Shown here in pieces: positions 1-5,071 of a stretch of 8,538 nt of DNA. The notes under the pieces were generated by a model. That model saw only the letters and a list, made by a program, of their open reading frames with translations. It did not search any database and had not been told where the DNA came from. Position numbers and translations under genes: made by a program. Numbering within the stretch: position 1 is the stretch's first letter; each line of letters starts with the position of its first letter. Source of the stretch: Chloroflexota bacterium (GTDB lineage: Bacteria > Chloroflexota > Anaerolineae > Aggregatilineales > Phototrophicaceae); the NCBI GenBank assembly GCA_003242205.1, contig QGUR01000192.1, forward strand, positions 1 through 8,538, written 5' to 3'.

Positions 1-10
1 CCATTGGCCC

Positions 11-1303
11 CTATTTGGCCTTTTTTAGGTCCAAACTTATATCCTCCCGCGCCCGGTTCACGGCCTTGATTTTGGGCGGAACGGCCGGGGGGGGGGGTAT
101 GCTATTCCCGTTGCCGGACGGTTGAACGTCGCCTGAAAGTACCGCGCCGATGGTGTCCGTGCGCCCATGCCGGCGCACTTCGCGCAGCAGCCCGGCGCTT
201 TCCGTGTTGTAGTTGAAGCTGACGTGATCGAAAACGAGGTCGCCTTTTACGTTGGTCAGGGCGATGGCATCCGGCTTTTCGTCGATCTCGTGGGGCAGGT
301 CGATGACTTCAAATACGCGCTCGAAGCTGACGATGGAGGTCGCGAAGTCGACCGGCGCGTTGGTCAGATACTGGAGCGGGCCATAGATTTGCCCCAGATA
401 TCCCGCGAACGCAACGAGCGTACCAATGGTGAAGATATCGCTCAGGACAAGGTGTCCGCCGATCCAGTACACGAGGGCGGTTCCGAGGACGGTAACAAGG
501 CCCATCGTTGCCCAGAACTGCGAGCCAACGACGGCGCGGCGCACGCCGATATCGCGCACCCGCGCGGCGCGCTCTTCAAAGCGCGCAATTTCGATGGATT
601 GCCGGCCAAACAGCTTGACGAGCAGCGCGCCGCTGATGTTCAGTGTTTCGCCGACCATGGCGTTCATGTAGGCGTTATGATCCATCGCTTCCCGCGCAAT
701 GTCGCGCAGTTTCATACCTACGCGCTTGGCGGCGAGGAAAAACAACGGGAACACCAGCAGGCCAAGGATCGTCAGCCGCCATTCGAGCGCCAGCATGACC
801 GCCAGCGTGGCGATCAACTGAACCGTATTGGTGACGATGCCGACGAATGTATCGCTGATCGCCGTTTGCGCCGCCACGACATCGTTATTGAGGCGGCTCA
901 TCAATTCGCCGGTCTTGGTGTTCGTGAAGAAGCGCAGCGGCATGCGCTGCAAGTGCGCGTATAGATGCCGCCGCAGATCGTAAATCACGCCTTCGCCGAC
1001 CGATGCATCGGTCTTGCGCCGCATGATTCGAATTACGGTGGTGGCCAGCGGGATCATCACCAGCGCGAGCGCCAGCAGGTTCAGCCGCCCGACGTCATGG
1101 TTGGGCAGCGTATTGTCGATCAGGTCGCGGAAAATCAGCGGTGTGAGCAGGTCAAGGCCGGTGATCAACAGCACCAGCACCAGCGACAGCAGGATTTTGC
1201 CGCGATAAGGGCGTGCGTAAGCGAAGACCCGCTTTAACAGCGGCCAGGTGACTTTCGGTTTCTCATCGCTATCGACGCCGTAGTGGATGTAGCGAAAGCT
1301 CAT
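11..1303 (-). CDS. ABC exporter, transmembrane half with disrupted nucleotide-binding domain (partial)
   Basis: Type-I ABC exporter subunit of the inner membrane; the family couples ATP hydrolysis to export of lipids, drugs or peptides, and the substrate here cannot be told. The 430-residue frame has a full ABC_membrane domain: hydrophobic helices from about residue 38 to 330, with typical motifs such as RFFTNTKTGELMSRLNNDV and the coupling-helix region. The nucleotide-binding domain starts at about 354 (GDLVFDHVSFNY). It is followed by an insertion of some 45 residues with a proline run, then AREDISLDLK, where the family would continue with PGQ and Walker A. Instead a TAG at 11-13 ends the frame, so Walker A, the signature and Walker B are all missing. 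Family members are usually about 580-650 residues. Either the sequence has errors at this edge or the gene is broken. The start is ATG, with GGAGG at 1318-1322, a rather long 14 bases away. Identity as an ABC exporter is secure; intactness is not. Confidence 0.85.
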   Translation of the reverse strand: MSFRYIHYGVDSDEKPKVTWPLLKRVFAYARPYRGKILLSLVLVLLITGLDLLTPLIFRDLIDNTLPNHDVGRLNLLALALVMIPLATTVIRIMRRKTDASVGEGVIYDLRRHLYAHLQRMPLRFFTNTKTGELMSRLNNDVVAAQTAISDTFVGIVTNTVQLIATLAVMLALEWRLTILGLLVFPLFFLAAKRVGMKLRDIAREAMDHNAYMNAMVGETLNISGALLVKLFGRQSIEIARFEERAARVRDIGVRRAVVGSQFWATMGLVTVLGTALVYWIGGHLVLSDIFTIGTLVAFAGYLGQIYGPLQYLTNAPVDFATSIVSFERVFEVIDLPHEIDEKPDAIALTNVKGDLVFDHVSFNYNTESAGLLREVRRHGRTDTIGAVLSGDVQPSGNGNSIPPPPAVPPKIKAVNRAREDISLDLKKAK

Positions 1304-1448
1304 TCTCGGTATTTGTGCCTCCGGTGAAATACTTGCGTTCGCGCGATGCGCGGACGATGGACAGGGATGTCAGACGAGAAAAGCGCCGCTGCAGCGCAGC
1401 GCCGCCGTTCGTACCTGATGCAACTATGATGCCACAAATCGTTTTGGG

Positions 1449-1476
1449 AATATATCGCCCCTGCGGACAGGGTCGA
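1449..1476 (-). promoter_or_regulatory. Putative promoter of the ABC exporter gene
   Basis: On the minus strand TCGACC (1471-1476; four of six matches to the -35 consensus) and TATATT (1449-1454; five of six) are 16 bases apart. They lie in the 198-base gap between the STAS-like gene and the ABC exporter start. This leaves a 5' leader of about 140 bases containing a GC-rich palindrome near 1390. It is pattern matching only. Confidence 0.35.
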
Positions 1477-1501
1477 CCTGGAAGTATGGGTAGGTGACCG
1501 C

Positions 1502-1888
1502 CTACAAACCTGCGCTGTCTATCATGGCGCGGGCCTCGTCGATGGTATCGGCGAAGTGAAATTCCTGATCTTTGCCCATCGACTGTATCAGCGCGCGATA
1601 TGCTCCATAGAGCGAGCGGATCATACGGTTCGCGCCGACGACGACTTTCATGCCTTCGTTGCGGTGGGTTTCCGGCGTGGCGGCCTTCTGTATCTGGCCG
1701 AGCGCGCTTCCCAGATCCATCTGTCCGTTGCGGATGTCGATGATGAAGTTGACCTTATGGCTCACGCTATCCATCATCGAAATCGCGTTTTCCAGCGAGC
1801 GCTCAAGCTCGCCCCACGTCCAGCGGCCATCCACCCTGACCAGTATCAGGCGCTTGTGTTCGTCATCCCAATCAAGGTGAATGGCCAT
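1502..1888 (-). CDS. STAS/SpoIIAA-like domain protein
   Basis: A 128-residue soluble protein with no signal peptide or membrane segment. Its pattern fits a small alpha/beta STAS-like (SpoIIAA-like) fold: an N-terminal beta pair (IHLDWDDEHKRLILVRVDGR, 3-22), a helix (WGELERSLENAISMM, 25-39), the buried strand KVNFIIDIRN (45-54), the strand MKVVVG (80-85) with a following helix, and a last strand EFHFADTIDEARAMI (109-123). Such domains work as regulatory or membrane-associated modules in many bacteria. No partner kinase or anti-sigma factor is seen nearby, so a specific role cannot be given. ATG start with AGGA 8 bases upstream. It follows the lipoprotein gene on the same strand after 55 bases with no terminator between, so the two are probably co-transcribed. 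Fold assignment is by eye and moderately sure. Confidence 0.6.
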   Translation of the reverse strand: MAIHLDWDDEHKRLILVRVDGRWTWGELERSLENAISMMDSVSHKVNFIIDIRNGQMDLGSALGQIQKAATPETHRNEGMKVVVGANRMIRSLYGAYRALIQSMGKDQEFHFADTIDEARAMIDSAGL

Positions 1889-1943
1889 GCGTCAATCCTG
1901 TGCTGTTATCGCTATATGTCGGGAAAAGGCAAGCGTGGGACGG

Positions 1944-2807
1944 CTAGCCGCCCTGACCGAACGTTTCTTCGAGCATCTGGTCGCCGGTTGCTCCGACAGC
2001 ATCGATGCGGAAGGTCGCCGGCGAGCCGATGGGCTGGCCGTTCAGTTCCATTTGCACCTGCCAGTTGCCGGGCGTGAACTCGATCTCGCTCTGGTCGATA
2101 TAGAACCAGATACAGGCTTCTTCGATGTTAAAGTTTGGCGACCACGAATAGTCCACGACCGCCTGACCATCGCGCGACCAGCGCGACGTAATTCTGTCTT
2201 GCGGCCCGATACCCCGCGCCAGCGCCACGACATAAATCTGCGGCGTCTGCGTCGTGAAGCTGGTCGTTGGCTGGATGGCGCAGTCGTCGCTGCCAACCGC
2301 TTCAGACATGACGATATTGCTCAGAGGCGCGGCAGTGTCGGCGACAATCGGTGTAATGACCAGCGCGGGCGAGTTATCCGGATTTGCGCCTGATGGGCCA
2401 ATGGTTGCGCCGGGCGTAATCCCAATCGGCGCAACGGCTGGCGCTTGCGGCCCGATATCCAGAATGGGCGGCGGCGGTGTCGGCGTCATCAGCGCCTGTG
2501 GCGTGATATTCGAGAGATCCGCGGGCTGGCCGTTTGCCATCAGTGTCGCCTGCAATGCGCCTGTTTGCCCGTTGACGTGGCTGACGGCGGTCTGCGCGTG
2601 TTCCAGCGTCACCAGCATACGGTCGGCTTCGACCGTCGCCGTCGCGCGTAGCGCCGCGATTTCCGTGCTCAAGACCTGATTTTCAACTGCCAGCGTCATT
2701 TCAGCCGTGCTTGGGCCGAAAAACTGACAGGCGCTGAGCACTGCCGCGAGGGCAAGGACTGCGCTAAAGCGCCATAGTTTCAAGCTGGCCTCAACTTCCA
2801 CTCTCAT
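1944..2807 (-). CDS. Secreted lipoprotein of unknown function
   Basis: Predicted lipoprotein anchored on the outer face of the cytoplasmic membrane. A signal peptide with hydrophobic core (FSAVLALAAVLSAC) ends in the lipobox LSAC, with the lipidated cysteine at residue 27. Residues 34-75 are alanine/glutamate-rich and look helical, possibly coiled coil. Residues 105-165 are a low-complexity Pro/Thr/Ala linker with a run of prolines, typical of surface-exposed spacers. The C-terminal part (about 166-270) is beta-rich with a pattern like an Ig-like or other ligand-binding sandwich (SRWSRDGQAV, ACIWFYIDQ, GNWQVQMELNGQPIG); Cys176 and Cys232 could form a disulfide. I do not recognise a named family. 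The ATG has a poor ribosome site. A TTG at 2781-2783 would give a more classical signal peptide starting MKLWRFS, with GAGG 5 bases upstream, so the true start may be there. Confidence 0.7.
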   Translation of the reverse strand: MRVEVEASLKLWRFSAVLALAAVLSACQFFGPSTAEMTLAVENQVLSTEIAALRATATVEADRMLVTLEHAQTAVSHVNGQTGALQATLMANGQPADLSNITPQALMTPTPPPPILDIGPQAPAVAPIGITPGATIGPSGANPDNSPALVITPIVADTAAPLSNIVMSEAVGSDDCAIQPTTSFTTQTPQIYVVALARGIGPQDRITSRWSRDGQAVVDYSWSPNFNIEEACIWFYIDQSEIEFTPGNWQVQMELNGQPIGSPATFRIDAVGATGDQMLEETFGQGG

Positions 2808-2819
2808 TTACCCAACGTG

Positions 2820-2833
2820 CGCGCGAACGCGCG
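2820..2833 (-). repeat. CGCGCG inverted repeat in the lipoprotein leader
   Basis: Six bases CGCGCG are repeated in inverted order around a two-base centre, just upstream of the lipoprotein start. In RNA this would fold as a short GC hairpin with a four-base loop. No T-run follows, so it is not a terminator. It could be an operator or slow translation, or it may be chance in GC-rich DNA. Confidence 0.3.
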
Positions 2834-2883
2834 GCGTTAGTGTACCAGACGACTCAAGAACGAAGAAAGGCCGCGATTGGGAG

Positions 2884-2921
2884 CGTAAACGAAAACAACC
2901 CTGCCTCGTGGCGGGGTTGTT
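2884..2921 (-). terminator. Intrinsic terminator of ssrA
   Basis: Arms 2910-2921 and 2894-2905 pair over 12 positions (one C-A mismatch on the minus strand) around a four-base loop, and the transcript continues with a T-rich stretch (GTTGTTTTCGTTT). It starts 16 bases after the tmRNA 3' end. It may also act weakly in the plus direction. Confidence 0.6.
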
Positions 2922-2936
2922 CCGATCAGCCCGGTA

Positions 2937-3321
2937 TGGAGGTGGAGAGCATCGCAGCTCTCGTCCGAATAATTCGAGTACGTGAATCTACAGGCTTAGT
3001 TCGCTGTTTATTCTCGTAAGTGGTAGCCCCAGCGAACACGGTACGCCACTTACCAGCCGGTTGTCTCTTTGCTTTCGGGGTATCGGCGTTGCCGAAAGCG
3101 CACCCTACCATTGGTGACGCCCGCTAACTGACCGGGTAGGGCCGATCAGAGCGGACGGCTGGGCTACTCTGGCCCAGCACCCTGACTAGATCGCCTTAGG
3201 CGGCGTAAGCCAGAGCAGTGTTGTTGTTGTTGGCACTTATTGCCTTGCCCATTTTAACGAGGTTAGGCGCCTCGGCCTGCATCACGGACTCAGCCTTACC
3301 CGTCGAAACTAATTCACCCCC
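2937..3321 (-). ncRNA. ssrA: Transfer-messenger RNA (tmRNA)
   Basis: tmRNA rescues ribosomes stalled on broken mRNA: it is charged with alanine, enters with SmpB, and its short reading frame adds a degradation tag. The 5' end GGGGGTGAATTAGTTTCGAC is the family hallmark and pairs as a 7-bp acceptor stem with CACCTCC at 2938-2944, including the G3-U70 wobble needed by alanyl-tRNA synthetase. The 3' part carries the conserved ACTAAGC...TGTAG...TTCGGAC series. The resume codon GCC is at 3232-3234 and the tag frame ends with TAA at 3196-3198, encoding A-NNNNTALAYAA. CCA is not encoded (A at 2937 is followed by TACC), so it must be added. The T-arm GAGAG/CTCTC holds an unusual eight-base loop CTGCGATG instead of a seven-base TTCRANY loop. 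Length about 385 bases. SmpB is not in the window. Confidence 0.96.
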
Positions 3322-3334
3322 GTGTGCGCCCTAT

Positions 3335-3363
3335 ATTTTATCAAAAGTGGGCCGGTTTGTATA
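3335..3363 (-). promoter_or_regulatory. Putative ssrA promoter
   Basis: On the minus strand TATACA (3358-3363, four of six for -35) and TAAAAT (3335-3340, five of six for -10) are 17 bases apart. Transcription would begin a few bases before the mature 5' end at 3321, which fits RNase P trimming of a short leader. Confidence 0.5.
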
Positions 3364-3419
3364 CGGTGGTAAGGTGATTCTAAGATGATTTCTACACTTG
3401 CAGGAGTGAGCGAAACGGC

Positions 3420-3448
3420 TTTACTTTTCACGCAAAAACGATTAGAAT
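3420..3448 (+). promoter_or_regulatory. Putative ssb promoter P1
   Basis: TTTACT (3420-3425) and TAGAAT (3443-3448, five of six for -10) have the ideal 17-base spacing. Transcription would start near 3455 and give a leader of about 165 bases. The -10 hexamer is the left part of the inverted repeat described as a possible LexA box. Confidence 0.45.
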
Positions 3449-3458
3449 AAATGTTCTA
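3443..3458 (+). promoter_or_regulatory. Possible LexA (SOS box-like) operator at ssb
   Basis: TAGAA, six bases, TTCTA form a perfect five-base inverted repeat. Read as GAAT-AAAT-GTTC it differs at one position from the GAAC-N4-GTTC core of the Gram-positive-type SOS box. It overlaps the -10 hexamer of the candidate ssb promoter, where a repressor would block RNA polymerase. SOS control of ssb is known in several bacteria. No lexA gene is present here, so the assignment rests on the motif and position only. Confidence 0.4.
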
Positions 3459-3468
3459 GAGGTTGTGA

Positions 3469-3497
3469 TTGTGCGTCGTTGCTTTCGCCGTTACAAT
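3469..3497 (+). promoter_or_regulatory. Possible second ssb promoter P2
   Basis: TTGTGC (3469-3474) and TACAAT (3492-3497, five of six for -10) are 17 bases apart and would start transcription near 3504, about 115 bases before ssb. The -35 match is weak (three of six). If real, it would give expression independent of the inverted repeat further upstream. Confidence 0.28.
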
Positions 3498-3619
3498 CGT
3501 CGCAATCGACAGATGGTATGGGCGCCAGTCTGACAGGGTTCGAGCAGCACGCGTGCCGAGGCCTATGACGCGCTCCGCCGGTTTGTGGATTTCTGACTTG
3601 TGAAGTCAAGGGGAATGTC

Positions 3620-4021
3620 ATGAGCTATCAGCAGATTATTATAGTCGGAAATGTAGGCCGGGACCCGGAGCTGAAGTACCTTCCGAGCGGCGTGCCGGTT
3701 TGCAACTTCACCGTCGCTGTCAACGAACGGCGTGGCACGGGGGAGGATCGAACCGAGAAAACCACGTGGTTCCGCGTGGCCGCGTGGCGACAGACAGCAG
3801 AGACGGTCTCGCAGTACCTGACCAAAGGTCGTCAGGTCATGGTCATCGGGCGCATTGACGCACGCGCGTACATGGATAACAGTGGCCAGCCGCAGGCTAG
3901 CCTGGAACTGACAGCAGATCGTGTTGTATTCCTCGGCACTCGTAGCGATGCTCAGGGCGGTCTGGGCGGTTACGAGGATTACGGCGAAGCGGCTGAGAAC
4001 ATTTCTGACATTCCTTTCTAG
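3620..4021 (+). CDS. ssb: Single-stranded DNA-binding protein
   Basis: SSB coats single-stranded DNA in replication, recombination and repair and recruits partner enzymes through its C-terminal tip. The 133-residue protein has the OB-fold from 1 to about 106, with the usual opening IIIVGNVGRDPELKYLPSG (6-24), the VAVNER segment, the TTWFRVAAWRQTAE core (48-61), YLTKGRQVMVIGRI (66-79) and the strand ADRVVFLG (99-106). The disordered tail is short (about 27 residues) but ends in the conserved acidic-hydrophobic tip SDIPF. The start is supported by AAGGGG six bases before ATG. It is the first gene of a plus-strand cluster and divergent from ssrA; a 50-base gap with a hairpin separates it from the DUF3467 gene. 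Possibly SOS-regulated through the upstream inverted repeat. A chromosome may hold a second ssb paired with rpsF, which is not seen here. Confidence 0.96.
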   Translation: MSYQQIIIVGNVGRDPELKYLPSGVPVCNFTVAVNERRGTGEDRTEKTTWFRVAAWRQTAETVSQYLTKGRQVMVIGRIDARAYMDNSGQPQASLELTADRVVFLGTRSDAQGGLGGYEDYGEAAENISDIPF

Positions 4022-4022
4022 G

Positions 4023-4055
4023 CGGTATACTCGTCTGAGTACGGACGAGATACCG
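4023..4055 (+). promoter_or_regulatory. Hairpin between ssb and the DUF3467 gene
   Basis: Bases 4023-4035 pair with 4044-4055 over 12 base pairs with one bulged A (4029) and an eight-base loop. No T-run follows, so it is not an ordinary terminator; it lies two bases after the ssb stop region and ends just before the AAAGGA ribosome site of the next gene. It could stabilise the ssb end of a processed mRNA. The same stretch contains TATACT (4026-4031) with CTGACA 15 bases upstream, a weak alternative promoter reading. Confidence 0.45.
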
Positions 4056-4071
4056 ACCGGAAAGGAATATT

Positions 4072-4410
4072 ATGGCCCAGCAACCCCAACCGTCGCGCCA
4101 GCTACGGCTTGAGATCCCCGCGAGTCTGAGCGTCACCTATGCCAACGCCGCCGTGGTGAGCCAGACGCACAGCGAGATCGTGCTGGACTTCATACAGGTG
4201 TTACCGAACGACCCGCGTGCCCGCGTGCAGCAGCGGGTCGTGATGACTCCTGCCAACGCCAAGCTTTTCCTCCGCGCGCTGGAAACCAATCTCAAGCGAT
4301 TTGAAGAAAAACACGGCGAGATTAGCCTGCCGCCGCAGCCGGTTTCGCTGGCCGACCAGCTTTTCGGCAGCCTGCGCCCCAACGACGAAGAAAGCTCCAG
4401 CGATGGATAA
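4072..4410 (+). CDS. DUF3467 family protein
   Basis: A 112-residue soluble protein that matches the DUF3467 pattern: YANAAVVSQTHSEIVLDFIQ (23-42), a short loop, then RVVMTPANAKLFLRALETNL (55-74) and the helix KRFEEKHGEI (75-84). The function of the family is unknown; proteins like this are small alpha/beta units found across bacteria. Residues 1-15 and the Ser/Asp-rich end (105-112) look disordered. A strong ribosome site (AAAGGA) stands six bases before ATG. Its last codons overlap the first of the translin-family gene by 8 bases, which suggests translational coupling and a shared role or stoichiometry. Position after ssb hints at nucleic acid metabolism, but that is inference from neighbours only. 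Confidence 0.85.
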   Translation: MAQQPQPSRQLRLEIPASLSVTYANAAVVSQTHSEIVLDFIQVLPNDPRARVQQRVVMTPANAKLFLRALETNLKRFEEKHGEISLPPQPVSLADQLFGSLRPNDEESSSDG

Positions 4411-5053
4411 ACTCGACGCCATTTCCGACCAGATACGCGAAGCATTCGAGCGCAAGAGCGCGGCCCGCGACGCCGCCATTGCCCGTTCGCGCGAAACCAT
4501 TCGCCACTGCGCCGAGGCGATTCGAGCGATCCACCGTCGTGAGTGGGACGACGCCGAAAAAAAGCTCGCCCGCGTGCGGGAAGCGGCGAATACATTACGC
4601 GCCGATGTGGCTTCGTATCCCGACCTGATGTTCGCCGGCTTCACACAGGACGCGCTAAAGGAGGTCGTTGAAGCGTACTGTACGTATGCCATGGTGCGCG
4701 GCGACGAACTGCCATCGCCGCAGGAGCTGGATGTCGAAGACAGCACCTATCTGAACGGGCTGGCGGAAGCGGCGACCGAGCTGCGCCGTTTCATCCTCGA
4801 CATTTTGCGCCGCGAAGACGGCGACAGCGCTGAAGCCGAACGCCTGCTTGAACTGATGGATGCGATCTACGACAAGCTGGTGATTTTCGATTTCCCGGAT
4901 GCCATTACCGGCGGCTTGCGGCGGCAGACAGATATCGTGCGCGGCGTGCTCGAACGCACGCGCGGCGATGTGACGACCACGATTCGCGAGCTGCGCCTGC
5001 AGGCGGCGCTGCAGCGCTTCGAGAATCGCGTGCTTGGCAGCCAGCCAGACTAA
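4403..5053 (+). CDS. Translin family protein (C3PO/TRAX-like)
   Basis: A 216-residue, almost entirely helical protein of the translin/TRAX family (COG2178 type). Eukaryotic translin-TRAX (C3PO) is a ring-shaped endoribonuclease that binds single-stranded RNA and DNA; archaeal and bacterial members are much less studied. Seen here: DLMFAGFTQDALKEVVEAY (74-92), YLNGLAEAATELRRFILDIL (116-135), the aspartate/tyrosine segment MDAIYDKLVIFDFPDAITG (152-170), and GLRRQTDIVRGVLERTRGDV (171-190). Glu87, Glu90, Glu122 and Glu126 fall where human TRAX has its catalytic Glu126, Glu129, Asp193 and Glu197, with the same local spacing, so nuclease activity is plausible. The ATG at 4403 was chosen because upstream in-frame codons lie inside the DUF3467 gene; it overlaps that gene by 8 bases and has only a weak ribosome site, suggesting coupling. 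Sua5 follows after 18 bases. Confidence 0.85.
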   Translation: MDKLDAISDQIREAFERKSAARDAAIARSRETIRHCAEAIRAIHRREWDDAEKKLARVREAANTLRADVASYPDLMFAGFTQDALKEVVEAYCTYAMVRGDELPSPQELDVEDSTYLNGLAEAATELRRFILDILRREDGDSAEAERLLELMDAIYDKLVIFDFPDAITGGLRRQTDIVRGVLERTRGDVTTTIRELRLQAALQRFENRVLGSQPD

Positions 5054-5071
5054 AGCGCTGCCGGTTGTTCC

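Noticed and set aside
167..964. Long plus-strand open frame opposite the ABC exporter
   Set aside because: It is rich in Arg, His, Gln and Asp in the way antisense frames of GC-rich genes are, and the minus strand encodes a clear transporter.
1386..1410. GC-rich palindrome in the ABC exporter leader as a terminator
   Set aside because: The stem is only six pairs with a three-base loop, and the short T-run is separated from it, so it was not listed as a terminator.
2926..3111. Minus-strand 61-codon open frame
   Set aside because: It lies within the tmRNA gene and shares its conserved 3' domain; it is not a protein gene.
3221..3233. Trinucleotide (GTT) repeat
   Set aside because: It encodes the four asparagines of the tmRNA tag and needs no separate explanation.
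3530..3575. TTCGA-containing stretch resembling a tRNA T-arm
   Set aside because: No acceptor stem, D-arm or anticodon arm can be formed around it.
3549..3596. Short frame ending STRAEAYDALRRFVDF before ssb
   Set aside because: It looks protein-like, but an in-frame stop precedes it and there is no start codon; too short to call a remnant.
4301..4402. N-terminal extension of the translin-family gene
   Set aside because: The added residues are encoded inside the DUF3467 gene in another frame; family similarity starts after the ATG at 4403.
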